Assembly (NCBI GenBank): GCA_943327315.2
Contig: CALPWQ020000011.1
Span: 1-38,132, forward strand
From: Chitinophaga pinensis
Lineage (GTDB): Bacteria; Bacteroidota; Bacteroidia; Flavobacteriales_D; Crocinitomicaceae
Length of the DNA: 38,132 nucleotides
Reading direction: 5' to 3'
In this document: positions 7,286 through 14,095 of the stretch, one piece after another
Layout of the letters: the number at the start of each line of letters is the position of its first letter
Numbering within the stretch: position 1 is the first letter of the stretch
Position numbers and translations under genes: made by a program
The notes under the pieces: generated by a model
What the model saw: only the letters and a program-made list of their open reading frames with translations
Told to the model about the DNA's origin: nothing
The model's database searches: none

Positions 7286-7305
7286 TATCTTATTTTTTAT
7301 TGCAC

Positions 7306-8640
7306 ATGGACTTCTGGATCAAAGCCGCACAACTCATTCTCTCTCTCTCAATTCTTGTTATTCTTCACGAATTCGGGCATTTTATTCCCGCACGACTTTT
7401 CAAAACGCGCGTCGAGAAATTTTACCTCTTTTTTAATCCTTGGTTTTCGCTTTTCAAGAAAAAAATAGGTGACACAGAATGGGGTATTGGATGGTTGCCG
7501 TTGGGTGGATATGTGAAGATTTCCGGCATGGTGGATGAGTCCATGGACAAAGAACAAATGGCTCAACCTGCCCAACCTTGGGAGTTTCGCTCGAAGCCAG
7601 CGTGGCAGCGTTTGATCATCATGATTGGTGGGGTAACAGTGAATTTACTTCTTGGAATTTTTATCTACATCTGTATCATGTTTGTTTACGGTGAGGAGCA
7701 GGTGCAGACGAAAGATTTGAAATCTGGATTGGCCATTCACCCGTATTTGGCAAAATATGACTTGCATTCAGGTGACAACATCTTGAAAGTTGAAGGCACT
7801 TCAGTAAAGCATTTCAACGACATCAACACCGATATCCTCCTCAATGAAGCGCATAAATTAACGGTGCAACATGCAGACGGTAAAATTGAAGAAATCACAC
7901 TTCCTGCTGGGATTGACTACAAGCTTTTCAAAGAAGGTGCTTTTCCAGCAACAGGATTGCGGCATAAATCAACCGTCGTTGATTCGGTAATGCCGAAGAC
8001 TCCTGCGATGAAAGCGGGACTGCAAAAAGGGGATCGCATTGTTTCGATCAATGGGACGGCCATTGAATTCTACGACCAGATTCAAAGCAGTTTGTATGAG
8101 GCCAAAGGTAAAAAAGCTTCGATTGTCATTCAACGCAAAGGCCTTGTGGACACGCTGATCAGCACTGTTCTTCCTGTCGGAACAATTGGATTTGCAGTGA
8201 AGAAAGAAAAATACTTCGACTTGAAAGCCATTCAAACCGTAAAATACAGCTTTGTGGAAAGCATCAGCCGTGGTACGGAACGCGGATTTAGTACCTTGAG
8301 CAATTATGTGGCGCAGATGAAGTTCGTCTTTACGGAAAAAGGTGCTTCGTCCATCGGTGGATTTGGCGCCATTGGGAATTTGTTCCCGCCAACGTGGGAC
8401 TGGCAAATCTTCTGGATGAATACCGCCTTGTTGTCCATTATTTTGGCCTTCATGAACATTTTACCGATCCCTGCGCTTGATGGTGGACACATTGTGTTCT
8501 TGCTGTACGAAATGATTACCGGTCGCGAGGCACCTCAAAAAGTATTGGAATATGCGCAATATGTTGGATTCATCTTGCTGATGGGCTTGCTGTTGTACGC
8601 GAATGGGAATGATTTGTACAGGTATTTTACTGGGGGGTAA
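7306..8640 (+). CDS. rseP: RIP metalloprotease RseP (site-2 protease)
   Basis: A 444-residue intramembrane zinc protease that cleaves anti-sigma factors and signal-peptide remnants in the inner membrane. Seen: HEFGH zinc motif at residues 21-25 in the first membrane helix, GYVKISGM after it, a membrane helix GVTVNLLLGIFIYICIM near residue 110, two PDZ-like regions (around residues 120-205, weaker, and 210-285, with MPKTPAMKAGLQKGDRIVSINGT), and the C-terminal NILPIPALDGGH motif whose Asp is the third zinc ligand. The frame could start at a TTG at 7300, but the ATG at 7306 (MDFWIKAAQ) is chosen. No obvious sigma/anti-sigma pair lies nearby. Confidence 0.96.
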   Translation: MDFWIKAAQLILSLSILVILHEFGHFIPARLFKTRVEKFYLFFNPWFSLFKKKIGDTEWGIGWLPLGGYVKISGMVDESMDKEQMAQPAQPWEFRSKPAWQRLIIMIGGVTVNLLLGIFIYICIMFVYGEEQVQTKDLKSGLAIHPYLAKYDLHSGDNILKVEGTSVKHFNDINTDILLNEAHKLTVQHADGKIEEITLPAGIDYKLFKEGAFPATGLRHKSTVVDSVMPKTPAMKAGLQKGDRIVSINGTAIEFYDQIQSSLYEAKGKKASIVIQRKGLVDTLISTVLPVGTIGFAVKKEKYFDLKAIQTVKYSFVESISRGTERGFSTLSNYVAQMKFVFTEKGASSIGGFGAIGNLFPPTWDWQIFWMNTALLSIILAFMNILPIPALDGGHIVFLLYEMITGREAPQKVLEYAQYVGFILLMGLLLYANGNDLYRYFTGG

Positions 8641-8641
8641 A

Positions 8642-8757
8642 AGAGTTACTAATTACGAGTTACGAATTACGAATTAGGTGGCTGAGGTACTCGAAGCCAC
8701 GAATTACTAATTACGAATTAGGTGGCTGAGGTACTCGAAGCCACGAGTTACTAATTA
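8642..8757. repeat. Two tandem 44-bp hairpin repeats with heptad-like flanks
   Basis: The core GTGGCTGAGGTACTCGAAGC plus CAC appears at 8678-8700 and again at 8722-8744, a 44-bp period. Each core can fold: GTGGCT pairs with AGCCAC and GAG with CTC. The cores are separated and flanked by units of ACGAATT, ACGAGTT and ACTAATT. The same flank units occur in the repeats at 9534 and 9838. Lies immediately after rseP and could serve as a transcription end or mRNA-stabilising structure. Confidence 0.75.
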
Positions 8758-8762
8758 ATTTA

Positions 8763-8866
8763 AATTGCGAAGCATCAAATTCAACAATTGCGAAGCATCA
8801 AATTGTTTAGAAATCCGCAGAGGCGGGCGAAGCACCAAATTATGAATTGCCAAAGGCATCAAAATA
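8763..8866. repeat. Short direct repeats AATTGCGAAGCATCAAATT
   Basis: Identical 19-bp copies at 8763-8781 and 8786-8804 (period 23 bp), followed by degenerate versions (GGCGAAGCACCAAATT and GAATTGCCAAAGGCATCAAA) up to about 8866. This fills the 5' region of the next gene, leaving about 6 bp before its ATG. No function is recognised. Confidence 0.65.
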
Positions 8867-8872
8867 AAAAAT

Positions 8873-9529
8873 ATGAAAAATCTACTTATCGCATTATTGA
8901 CATTAGTAACATTTTCTTTGAAGGCGCAGCTCACCGAAGGACACGTGGCGTATAAGATTGATTGTGTATCGGACAATCCGGACATGCAGATGGCAGTGAC
9001 TATGTTGCAAGGGTCGACCATGGAAATTTATTTCAACGAAGGACTCACACGTTCTGAAATGAAGATGGGTACGATGATGAACATCAGCACCTTGACCAAT
9101 GAAAAAACCGGTGATTTTCTGATGTTGATGAGCGGAATGGTGGGTAAAAATGCGATATTAACCACACTCGATGAGATCAACAAGGAAAAAGCAGAAACTC
9201 CTGAAATGGAGGTAACGCTTGTTGACGAAACAAAAACCATCATGGGGTATGTGTGCAAGAAAGCAATTATGACCTCTGAAGATGGCTCGGAGTCCGTGTT
9301 TTGGTACACCGAGGAAATTAAAGTTGCTTCAAAAGGTCAAAGTTATTTGAATGAAAAAGTCCCTGGTTTTCCTTTGGAATATGACATCAATAACGCTGGA
9401 TTTAAAATGGTCTTGACCGTTACAGAAATAGAGCAGAAAATTAAAAAAGCTGGAGATTTATTCGATTTTAAAATTCCTGAAGGTTACAAACAAATGACTT
9501 TGGAGCAGCTGAAGGGTATGGGAATGTGA
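8873..9529 (+). CDS. Secreted DUF4412-like protein
   Basis: A 218-residue protein with a signal peptide MKNLLIALLTLVTFSLKAQ and cleavage after KAQ. The mature sequence, with GHVAYKIDCVSDNPDMQMAV, STMEIYFNEGLTRSEMKMG, MGYVCKKAIMTSEDGSESVFW and EVTLVDETKTIMGY, resembles the DUF4412 family of periplasmic Bacteroidota proteins of unknown function. It is Met-rich (MKMGTMMN, MLMSGMVG), and ends MTLEQLKGMGM. The gene is bracketed on both sides by repeats, so its transcript probably begins or ends inside them. Family call is moderate; the secreted character is clear. Confidence 0.8.
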   Translation: MKNLLIALLTLVTFSLKAQLTEGHVAYKIDCVSDNPDMQMAVTMLQGSTMEIYFNEGLTRSEMKMGTMMNISTLTNEKTGDFLMLMSGMVGKNAILTTLDEINKEKAETPEMEVTLVDETKTIMGYVCKKAIMTSEDGSESVFWYTEEIKVASKGQSYLNEKVPGFPLEYDINNAGFKMVLTVTEIEQKIKKAGDLFDFKIPEGYKQMTLEQLKGMGM

Positions 9530-9530
9530 T

Positions 9531-9713
9531 TTAGTTACGAATGACGAGTTACGAATGACGAATGACGAATTACTAATGACGAGTTACCAATGACGAGTTA
9601 CGAATTATGAGACTGAGTTGCGCAGCCCTCGAAGTGAAAACCAAACAAATCGTAACTAGTAACTAGTAATTAGTAACTTTTTTAAAGTCTTTCAGCGAGG
9701 CGGTCTTTTGTCT
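9531..9713. repeat. Heptad palindromic repeat, complete copy
   Basis: Left arm 9534-9610 is eleven in-phase 7-bp units: GTTACGA, ATGACGA, ATTACTA and close variants. Core 9611-9649 reads GACTGAGTTGCGCAGCCCTC then GAAGTGAAAACCAAACAA. Right arm 9650-9677 is four 7-bp units (TCGTAAC, TAGTAAC, TAGTAAT, TAGTAAC), the reverse complement of left-arm units. Then follows AAAGTCTTTCAGCGAGGCGG and TCTTTTGTC to 9713. 9644-9713 matches 13985-14054 with about five differences. The whole could form a long imperfect hairpin. No coding potential. Confidence 0.8.
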
Positions 9714-9837
9714 TATAGCGCAGCGGCTTTTTCGCAGCGGAGGTGAGCGAACAAAACCTGAACATAATTCAAAATGACAAAAAATACACTGTGCAATTTA
9801 GATAAAACATAAACGTGGTTTTAGTCGGACAACAATG
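9714..9837. other. Intergenic stretch with degenerate repeat words
   Basis: Contains GCGCAGCGGCTTTTTCGCAG at about 9718-9737, where GCAGCGG recurs, then AT-rich sequence with no open frame or promoter that I can defend. It separates two copies of the heptad repeat. Confidence 0.4.
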
Positions 9838-9939
9838 ATGACGAATTACGAATGATGAATGACGAGTTACGAGTTACGAATTATGTGACTGAGTTGCGCA
9901 GCCCTCGAAGCGAAAACCCAATAACTCGTAACTAGAAAC
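9838..9939. repeat. Heptad palindromic repeat, second copy
   Basis: Left arm 9838-9886 has seven 7-bp units (ATGACGA, ATTACGA, ATGATGA, ATGACGA, GTTACGA, GTTACGA, ATTATGT). Core: GACTGAGTTGCGCAGCCCTC then GAAGCGAAAACCC, nearly identical to the copy at 9611. Right arm is short, ACTCGTAACTAGAAAC, ending about 9939. From there to 10030 the sequence is AT-rich with nothing I can name. Confidence 0.75.
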
Positions 9940-10030
9940 AATCAATCTTTAAAAATTCTAAAGGCGCATTGAATGAGTAATTAGTTCCTTTGGAGTTATG
10001 GGATTGTACAAAAAGCTAATTGATTTTAGG

Positions 10031-11200
10031 TTAATTTTTTTCAATTATTGGACTAATCACAAATTCATTTGGAGAGAAGCCTGTGCATTTTTTGAAAGCA
10101 ATAAAGAATGGGCTATATGATGAAAAACCAACATAAAAAGCCAAGGATTCAAGTGTGTTCGTTTTAAGATAACTTGCATGAATTAGTTGTTTTGCATCTT
10201 CAATTTTATGAATTGTTTTAAATTCAATAAAGCTTATTTTACAATGATACTTGAATAAGTAAACAACGTGGCTGACAGGAATTCCTAATTCATTAGCAAC
10301 GTCAGAAATTGTTATTTTTTGATTTCTAAAAAGTTTTTTTTCATTGGCAATAATTTCAATTTCTTCAATCAAATTTAGAGTTTTAGAACTTAATTTCTCC
10401 TTCAACCTAAGATCATTCTGATTACTAACTTTTGCGATGCTGTTATTCCAGAAATTATAAATGGCTTCGTTGTCATTTTCCAACTTTTTCAATTTCTCCT
10501 CTAATTTTGGCAAGCCATGAAGGATTTCTGGTGAAATAAGAATTTTACCAAAAACAATTAACCAAATTAAAGCTGGGATTATAGAAAAAGGATAACCATG
10601 AGCAATAGAGTTCGTTGAAAAATCGATAGTAAAAGAAATTATATTCCTAACTGTTAAAAGTATGGCTAGAACGAATAAAAAATTTGTCCAGTTTCTAATT
10701 AGTTTATATTTTTTTTCGTTGATCTTATGTTTTGATTGCCATAATTGAGTTCTAACCAATTGGAATATTTTTAACAAATACACTAATGAGAATACAATAA
10801 TGGCAGTATATTTTAATGTTAGAGGTAGAGCGAAAAAGTTCTCTGTAAATTGACTGTTTTTAAAAAAAGATAAAACAACTAAAAGAGGGAAAATAAAATG
10901 CAATACGTGTTTCCATTTGAACGATTTGCTATCGGTAACAATTGATTTAATATAAAAATAAAACAAGGGAATATTTATCAAAATAATCGCGTGATAGGGT
11001 TCTGGGATATCTTTCCCAAAAGTTTGCAATTTCATTTCATAGCTTCCAAGAAGCAACATCCTCAGACAAACAATTGAAAGAATCAAAAACAGGAAAATAT
11101 TTACCGATTTATTGGAACGAAAAGAAAAAGACAACAGAATCATCGTCATAAAACCAATTATTCCTGTTGTTATGTAAATACTGCTTTCTAAATAACTCAT
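10031..11200 (-). CDS. Membrane-anchored AraC family transcriptional regulator
   Basis: A 389-residue protein. Residues 1-225 hold about seven transmembrane helices (e.g. IYITTGIIGFMTMILLSF, NIFLFLILSIVCLRMLLL, AIILINIPLFYFYI, VLHFIFPLLVVLSF, IIPALIWLIVFGKILI). A charged linker follows (LEEKLKKLENDNEAIYNF). Residues about 290-385 are an AraC-type double helix-turn-helix: ITISDVANELGIPVSHVVYL and LESLAFYVGFSSYSPFFIAF, then KKCTGFSPNEFV. Membrane-bound AraC regulators are common in Bacteroidota. The gene is noticeably AT-rich, as are its two divergent neighbours, which it may control. ATG at 11198-11200. Confidence 0.88.
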   Translation of the reverse strand: MSYLESSIYITTGIIGFMTMILLSFSFRSNKSVNIFLFLILSIVCLRMLLLGSYEMKLQTFGKDIPEPYHAIILINIPLFYFYIKSIVTDSKSFKWKHVLHFIFPLLVVLSFFKNSQFTENFFALPLTLKYTAIIVFSLVYLLKIFQLVRTQLWQSKHKINEKKYKLIRNWTNFLFVLAILLTVRNIISFTIDFSTNSIAHGYPFSIIPALIWLIVFGKILISPEILHGLPKLEEKLKKLENDNEAIYNFWNNSIAKVSNQNDLRLKEKLSSKTLNLIEEIEIIANEKKLFRNQKITISDVANELGIPVSHVVYLFKYHCKISFIEFKTIHKIEDAKQLIHASYLKTNTLESLAFYVGFSSYSPFFIAFKKCTGFSPNEFVISPIIEKN

Positions 11201-11304
11201 TCAATCAATATGTAGCTTAGTAACGTTTTTTATTTCAAAAAATGAAAGCGATTTGTTTAGAAAAACCTAATTGCATTTTAATATTAGTCCACATAATTTA
11301 TTCG

Positions 11305-11312
11305 CAAATATA
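11305..11312 (-). promoter_or_regulatory. -7 box TATATTTG of the AraC regulator gene
   Basis: Perfect TAnnTTTG on the minus strand, 104 nt before the ATG at 11200. No clear -33 element. Confidence 0.35.
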
Positions 11313-11419
11313 CTTGTTGTTTTGCTGAAATGATTTTAAATGACTTGTTGAAAGGTTGAAATGTTTTGTTGAAATTGCAAATCCAATTTTTCGAATAAAG
11401 CAAAAAGAATACTGAATAA

Positions 11420-11427
11420 TATCTTTG
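11420..11427 (+). promoter_or_regulatory. -7 box TATCTTTG of the T9SS protein gene
   Basis: Perfect TAnnTTTG, 103 nt before the ATG at 11531. TTG words lie upstream but not at ideal spacing. Confidence 0.4.
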
Positions 11428-11530
11428 CGGACACCATTCTACTTTAATTATTGTGCTCAAAAATTAATTATTTATAAAGCCGAATCTATGGATACTCAAA
11501 TCACTATCAATCAAATCAGCATTCCTTCAT

Positions 11531-13033
11531 ATGTTTAATATAATTTACACTACGAAATTCAAATTTAATTGGAAATATTCTCTAGTTGTCATATGTTCTT
11601 TCACGTTGTTAAAAGCAAATGCTCAATTTTACATAAAAGGAATTTGCAGTGTTTCTGCTTCAGGTAGTATCTCTGTTTTTGAAAATAATTTTATTGCTGA
11701 GCCTACTGCTCAAATTATTAATGATGGTTCGATTCAAAACAAATGTGTTTCAACTTTCATGGGAGTTGGTGCAAGCTTTGCTGGATTAGGAATGTTAACT
11801 TTTTCTGCCGATGGTTTACAATCCATTGATGCAAACGGTGGAGCAATTGATTGTAACATAACGTTAAATAATGCAAGTGATTTATCGCTAACTACTTTGG
11901 CTTTGGGCTCAGCATTTAGTGTTACTAATAGTTTGTCTTTTGGCGGAAATTTTACTTTTCTTGCTGGAGATTTGATCACAAATTCAAGTGAAATTATATT
12001 TAAGGACCAAGCCACACATACGAGTTCTTCAAATGCGTCTCATATTAACGGATGGTGCTTTAAAAAAGGCAATGATCCCTTCGAATTTCCAGTTGGAGAT
12101 GGCATAAAATTACGTAAGGCTGCAATTTCAGCTCCTTCTTCCCTTACTGATGTCTACGCCTGTAAATATTTTAAGTCTAATCCTAATTTACAATATGACG
12201 TTGGATTGAAGGATCCTACTCTGTCTGTAATTTCGCTTTGTGAATATTGGCTACTGAATAGAATTACAGGAACATCTTCGGTTTCAATTTCTCTTTCTTG
12301 GGATAATTCCTATTCATGCGGCGTATCAAATCCATCCGAATTACTCATTGCGCGATGGAATGGAACGATGTGGAAAGATCATGGAAATGGAGGCACAACA
12401 GGAACACTGGCTGCTGGAACAATAGTTTCAGCAAGCACAATAAGTTCATTTAGCCCATTTACCTTAGCTTCAACAACTACAAATAATCCTTTACCTATAG
12501 AATTAATTTCATTTGATGCCAATTGTAATAATGCTGCTGTAGATGTGAAATGGTCTACAGCATCAGAACATAACAATTATTATTTTTCCGTTGAAAGGAG
12601 CTTGGATGGAGAGAGTTGGATAAATGTATTTATTTCTAATGGTGCTGGGAATTCAACCCAATTACTCAATTATTATTGGACAGATAATGAACCTTTTAGA
12701 CAAGAAAGATATTACCGTTTGAAACAAACTGATTTTGATGGTGCTACAAGTTATTCTAATATCGTTTTTGTTGATGGTTGTATTGGAAAAGAAAATGCCT
12801 TGCGAATTAGTCCAAATCCAGGAAATGAAAATGTTAATATCGATTTGATAAGTGAAGATATTATAGGTTTCCAAATTCTTGATTCAAAAGGAATAATTGT
12901 TTTATCAAAAACATTTATAGATCCTATTAGTTCTTTTTCAATTGATATAAACTCATTTAATTCAGGTGTTTACATTATTTTTCTCACCTCAAATTCCGGA
13001 AGTTTTACAGAAAAATTCGTCAAATTATTGTAA
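11531..13033 (+). CDS. T9SS-secreted protein with C-terminal sorting domain
   Basis: A 500-residue secreted protein. The signal peptide (residues 1-32) has a basic start, a hydrophobic core YSLVVICSFTLL and a cleavage site at ANAQ. Residues 33-320 are Ser/Thr/Asn-rich beta repeats with IINDGSI, FNVMLQS-like and LSFGGNFTFLAGDLITNSS segments, typical of surface adhesin-like proteins. NPLPIELISFDANC near residue 325 starts the module WSTASEHNNYYFSVERSLDG and YYRLKQTDFDGATSYSNIV, found just before T9SS tails. The end (about 425-500) is a type A sorting domain: ISPNPGNENVNIDL, GVYIIFL and FTEKFVKLL. The gene is AT-rich, followed 38 bp later by the DUF1566 gene and probably co-transcribed with it. 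The specific ligand is unknown. Confidence 0.85.
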   Translation: MFNIIYTTKFKFNWKYSLVVICSFTLLKANAQFYIKGICSVSASGSISVFENNFIAEPTAQIINDGSIQNKCVSTFMGVGASFAGLGMLTFSADGLQSIDANGGAIDCNITLNNASDLSLTTLALGSAFSVTNSLSFGGNFTFLAGDLITNSSEIIFKDQATHTSSSNASHINGWCFKKGNDPFEFPVGDGIKLRKAAISAPSSLTDVYACKYFKSNPNLQYDVGLKDPTLSVISLCEYWLLNRITGTSSVSISLSWDNSYSCGVSNPSELLIARWNGTMWKDHGNGGTTGTLAAGTIVSASTISSFSPFTLASTTTNNPLPIELISFDANCNNAAVDVKWSTASEHNNYYFSVERSLDGESWINVFISNGAGNSTQLLNYYWTDNEPFRQERYYRLKQTDFDGATSYSNIVFVDGCIGKENALRISPNPGNENVNIDLISEDIIGFQILDSKGIIVLSKTFIDPISSFSIDINSFNSGVYIIFLTSNSGSFTEKFVKLL

Positions 13034-13071
13034 TTAAAACACCCAAAAATTAATCTTAAAAAATCAAACTA

Positions 13072-13842
13072 ATGAAAAACAAATTGAATATTCTGTGCTT
13101 CGTTGCACTAAATTTTAGTGCTGTAAACGCAAATGCTCAAGTTGGAATTGGTACCTCAACTCCACATATATCCGCTGAACTAGATGTAACAAGTACAACC
13201 AAAGGTTTCTTGCCTCCGCGAATGACCGCTGCTCAAAGGGATGCAATAGTTTCTCCTACAGCTGGATTAATAGTATGGTGCACAAATTGCGGAACTAGCG
13301 GTGAAGCGCAAGTTTACAATGGTACACTATTTACGAATATGATTGGTGGCGCCGCTTCATTAGGAATTGGTCAAGCTTATCAAGGAGGCATATTAGCCTA
13401 TATTTTTGTAAGTGGAGACCCTGGTTATGTTGCTGGGCAAATACATGGTTTAATAGCAGCGCCGACGAATCAGGGCACATCCGTAGGATGGGGCTGTCAA
13501 GGAACTACTATTTCAGGTGCTGATGGAACCTTATTAGGAACGGGTAATCAAAACACTATCGATATTATGGCAGGTTGTGCTACAGCTGGTATCGCTGCTC
13601 GTTTGTGCGGGGATTTGGTTGTTGGTGTATACTCGGATTGGTATTTACCAAGTCTGAGTGAACTAAATAAATTGTATTTAAATAAGGTAGCGATTGGAAT
13701 GTCATTAAACATTATGTATTGGAGCTCAACTGAATACGCTGCTGGTGGGAACCATGCAATGAGAGAGAGTTTTGGTGATGGGAATCAGAATATTGGGGGT
13801 AAATCTGAAGTTTTCGGTGTCCGAGCAATTCGATCTTTCTAG
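13072..13842 (+). CDS. Secreted DUF1566 (Lcl-type) domain protein
   Basis: A 256-residue protein with a signal peptide ending in NANAQ. After it comes the Bacteroidota start motif VGIGTSTPHISAELDVTSTT and KGFLPPRMTAAQRDAI, common in surface and fibre-like proteins. The C-terminal half (residues about 110-256) fits DUF1566: GGILAYIF, YSDWYLPSLSELNKLYLNK, YWSSTEYAAGGNHAM and VFGVRAIRSF. This fold belongs to the formylglycine-enzyme/C-type-lectin-like group and is usually a binding domain. There is no T9SS tail. Lies 38 bp after the T9SS protein gene, sharing its low GC. The ligand is unknown. Confidence 0.85.
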   Translation: MKNKLNILCFVALNFSAVNANAQVGIGTSTPHISAELDVTSTTKGFLPPRMTAAQRDAIVSPTAGLIVWCTNCGTSGEAQVYNGTLFTNMIGGAASLGIGQAYQGGILAYIFVSGDPGYVAGQIHGLIAAPTNQGTSVGWGCQGTTISGADGTLLGTGNQNTIDIMAGCATAGIAARLCGDLVVGVYSDWYLPSLSELNKLYLNKVAIGMSLNIMYWSSTEYAAGGNHAMRESFGDGNQNIGGKSEVFGVRAIRSF

Positions 13843-13950
13843 ATTAAATTATTTTATTCTTTACTTGATGAATAAGGGGCTCTAATTGATTCAATTTGTG
13901 AGCTAAAAATTTCAGAATAACTTTCGGCTTTACACACTTTGTGCGAGACT

Positions 13951-14095
13951 ACCCTGAGCCTGCGCAGCCCTCGAAGTGAAAACCAAACAACTCGTAACTT
14001 GTAACTAGTAATTAGTAACTTCTTTAAAGTCTTTCAGCGAAGCGGTCTTTTGTCCTTCGAAGCTCAAAGAGCGAAGAAGTGTCTTTTGTCTTTTT
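13951..14095. repeat. Heptad repeat, right-half copy, with following module
   Basis: Core CCTGAGCCTGCGCAGCCCTC at 13953-13972, then GAAGTGAAAACCAAACAA and the right arm CTCGTAAC TTGTAAC TAGTAAT TAGTAAC. No left heptad arm is present. It continues as AAAGTCTTTCAGCGAAGCGG, TCTTTTGTC, and AGAGCGAAGAAGTGTCTTTT. Same orientation as 9531-9713. 13843-13950 just before is AT-rich, with a weak GCTC/GAGC hairpin at 13878-13903 but no T-run. Since it lies beyond the DUF1501 stop, its stem-loops may end that transcript. Confidence 0.7.

Larger units (their letters stand above)
11201..11530. other. Divergent AT-rich control region between the AraC regulator and the T9SS protein gene
   Basis: This 330-bp gap contains two perfect TAnnTTTG boxes pointing outward, 11305-11312 on the minus strand and 11420-11427 on the plus strand, about 107 bp apart. 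Both imply leaders of roughly 90-100 nt, in contrast to the short leaders of most genes here. Between them TTGTTGAAAGGTTGAAATG at about 11346 and similar TTGAAA words recur and could be regulator sites. A 16-codon micro-frame (11488-11538) overlaps the next gene start. Confidence 0.5.

Noticed and set aside
8642-9939. CRISPR array
   Set aside because: Units are 7, 19-23 and 44 bp without unique spacers of constant length, and no cas genes are near.
13878-13903. Possible terminator after the DUF1566 gene (GCTC...GAGC hairpin)
   Set aside because: Stem is only four GC-type pairs with internal mismatches and no T-run follows.
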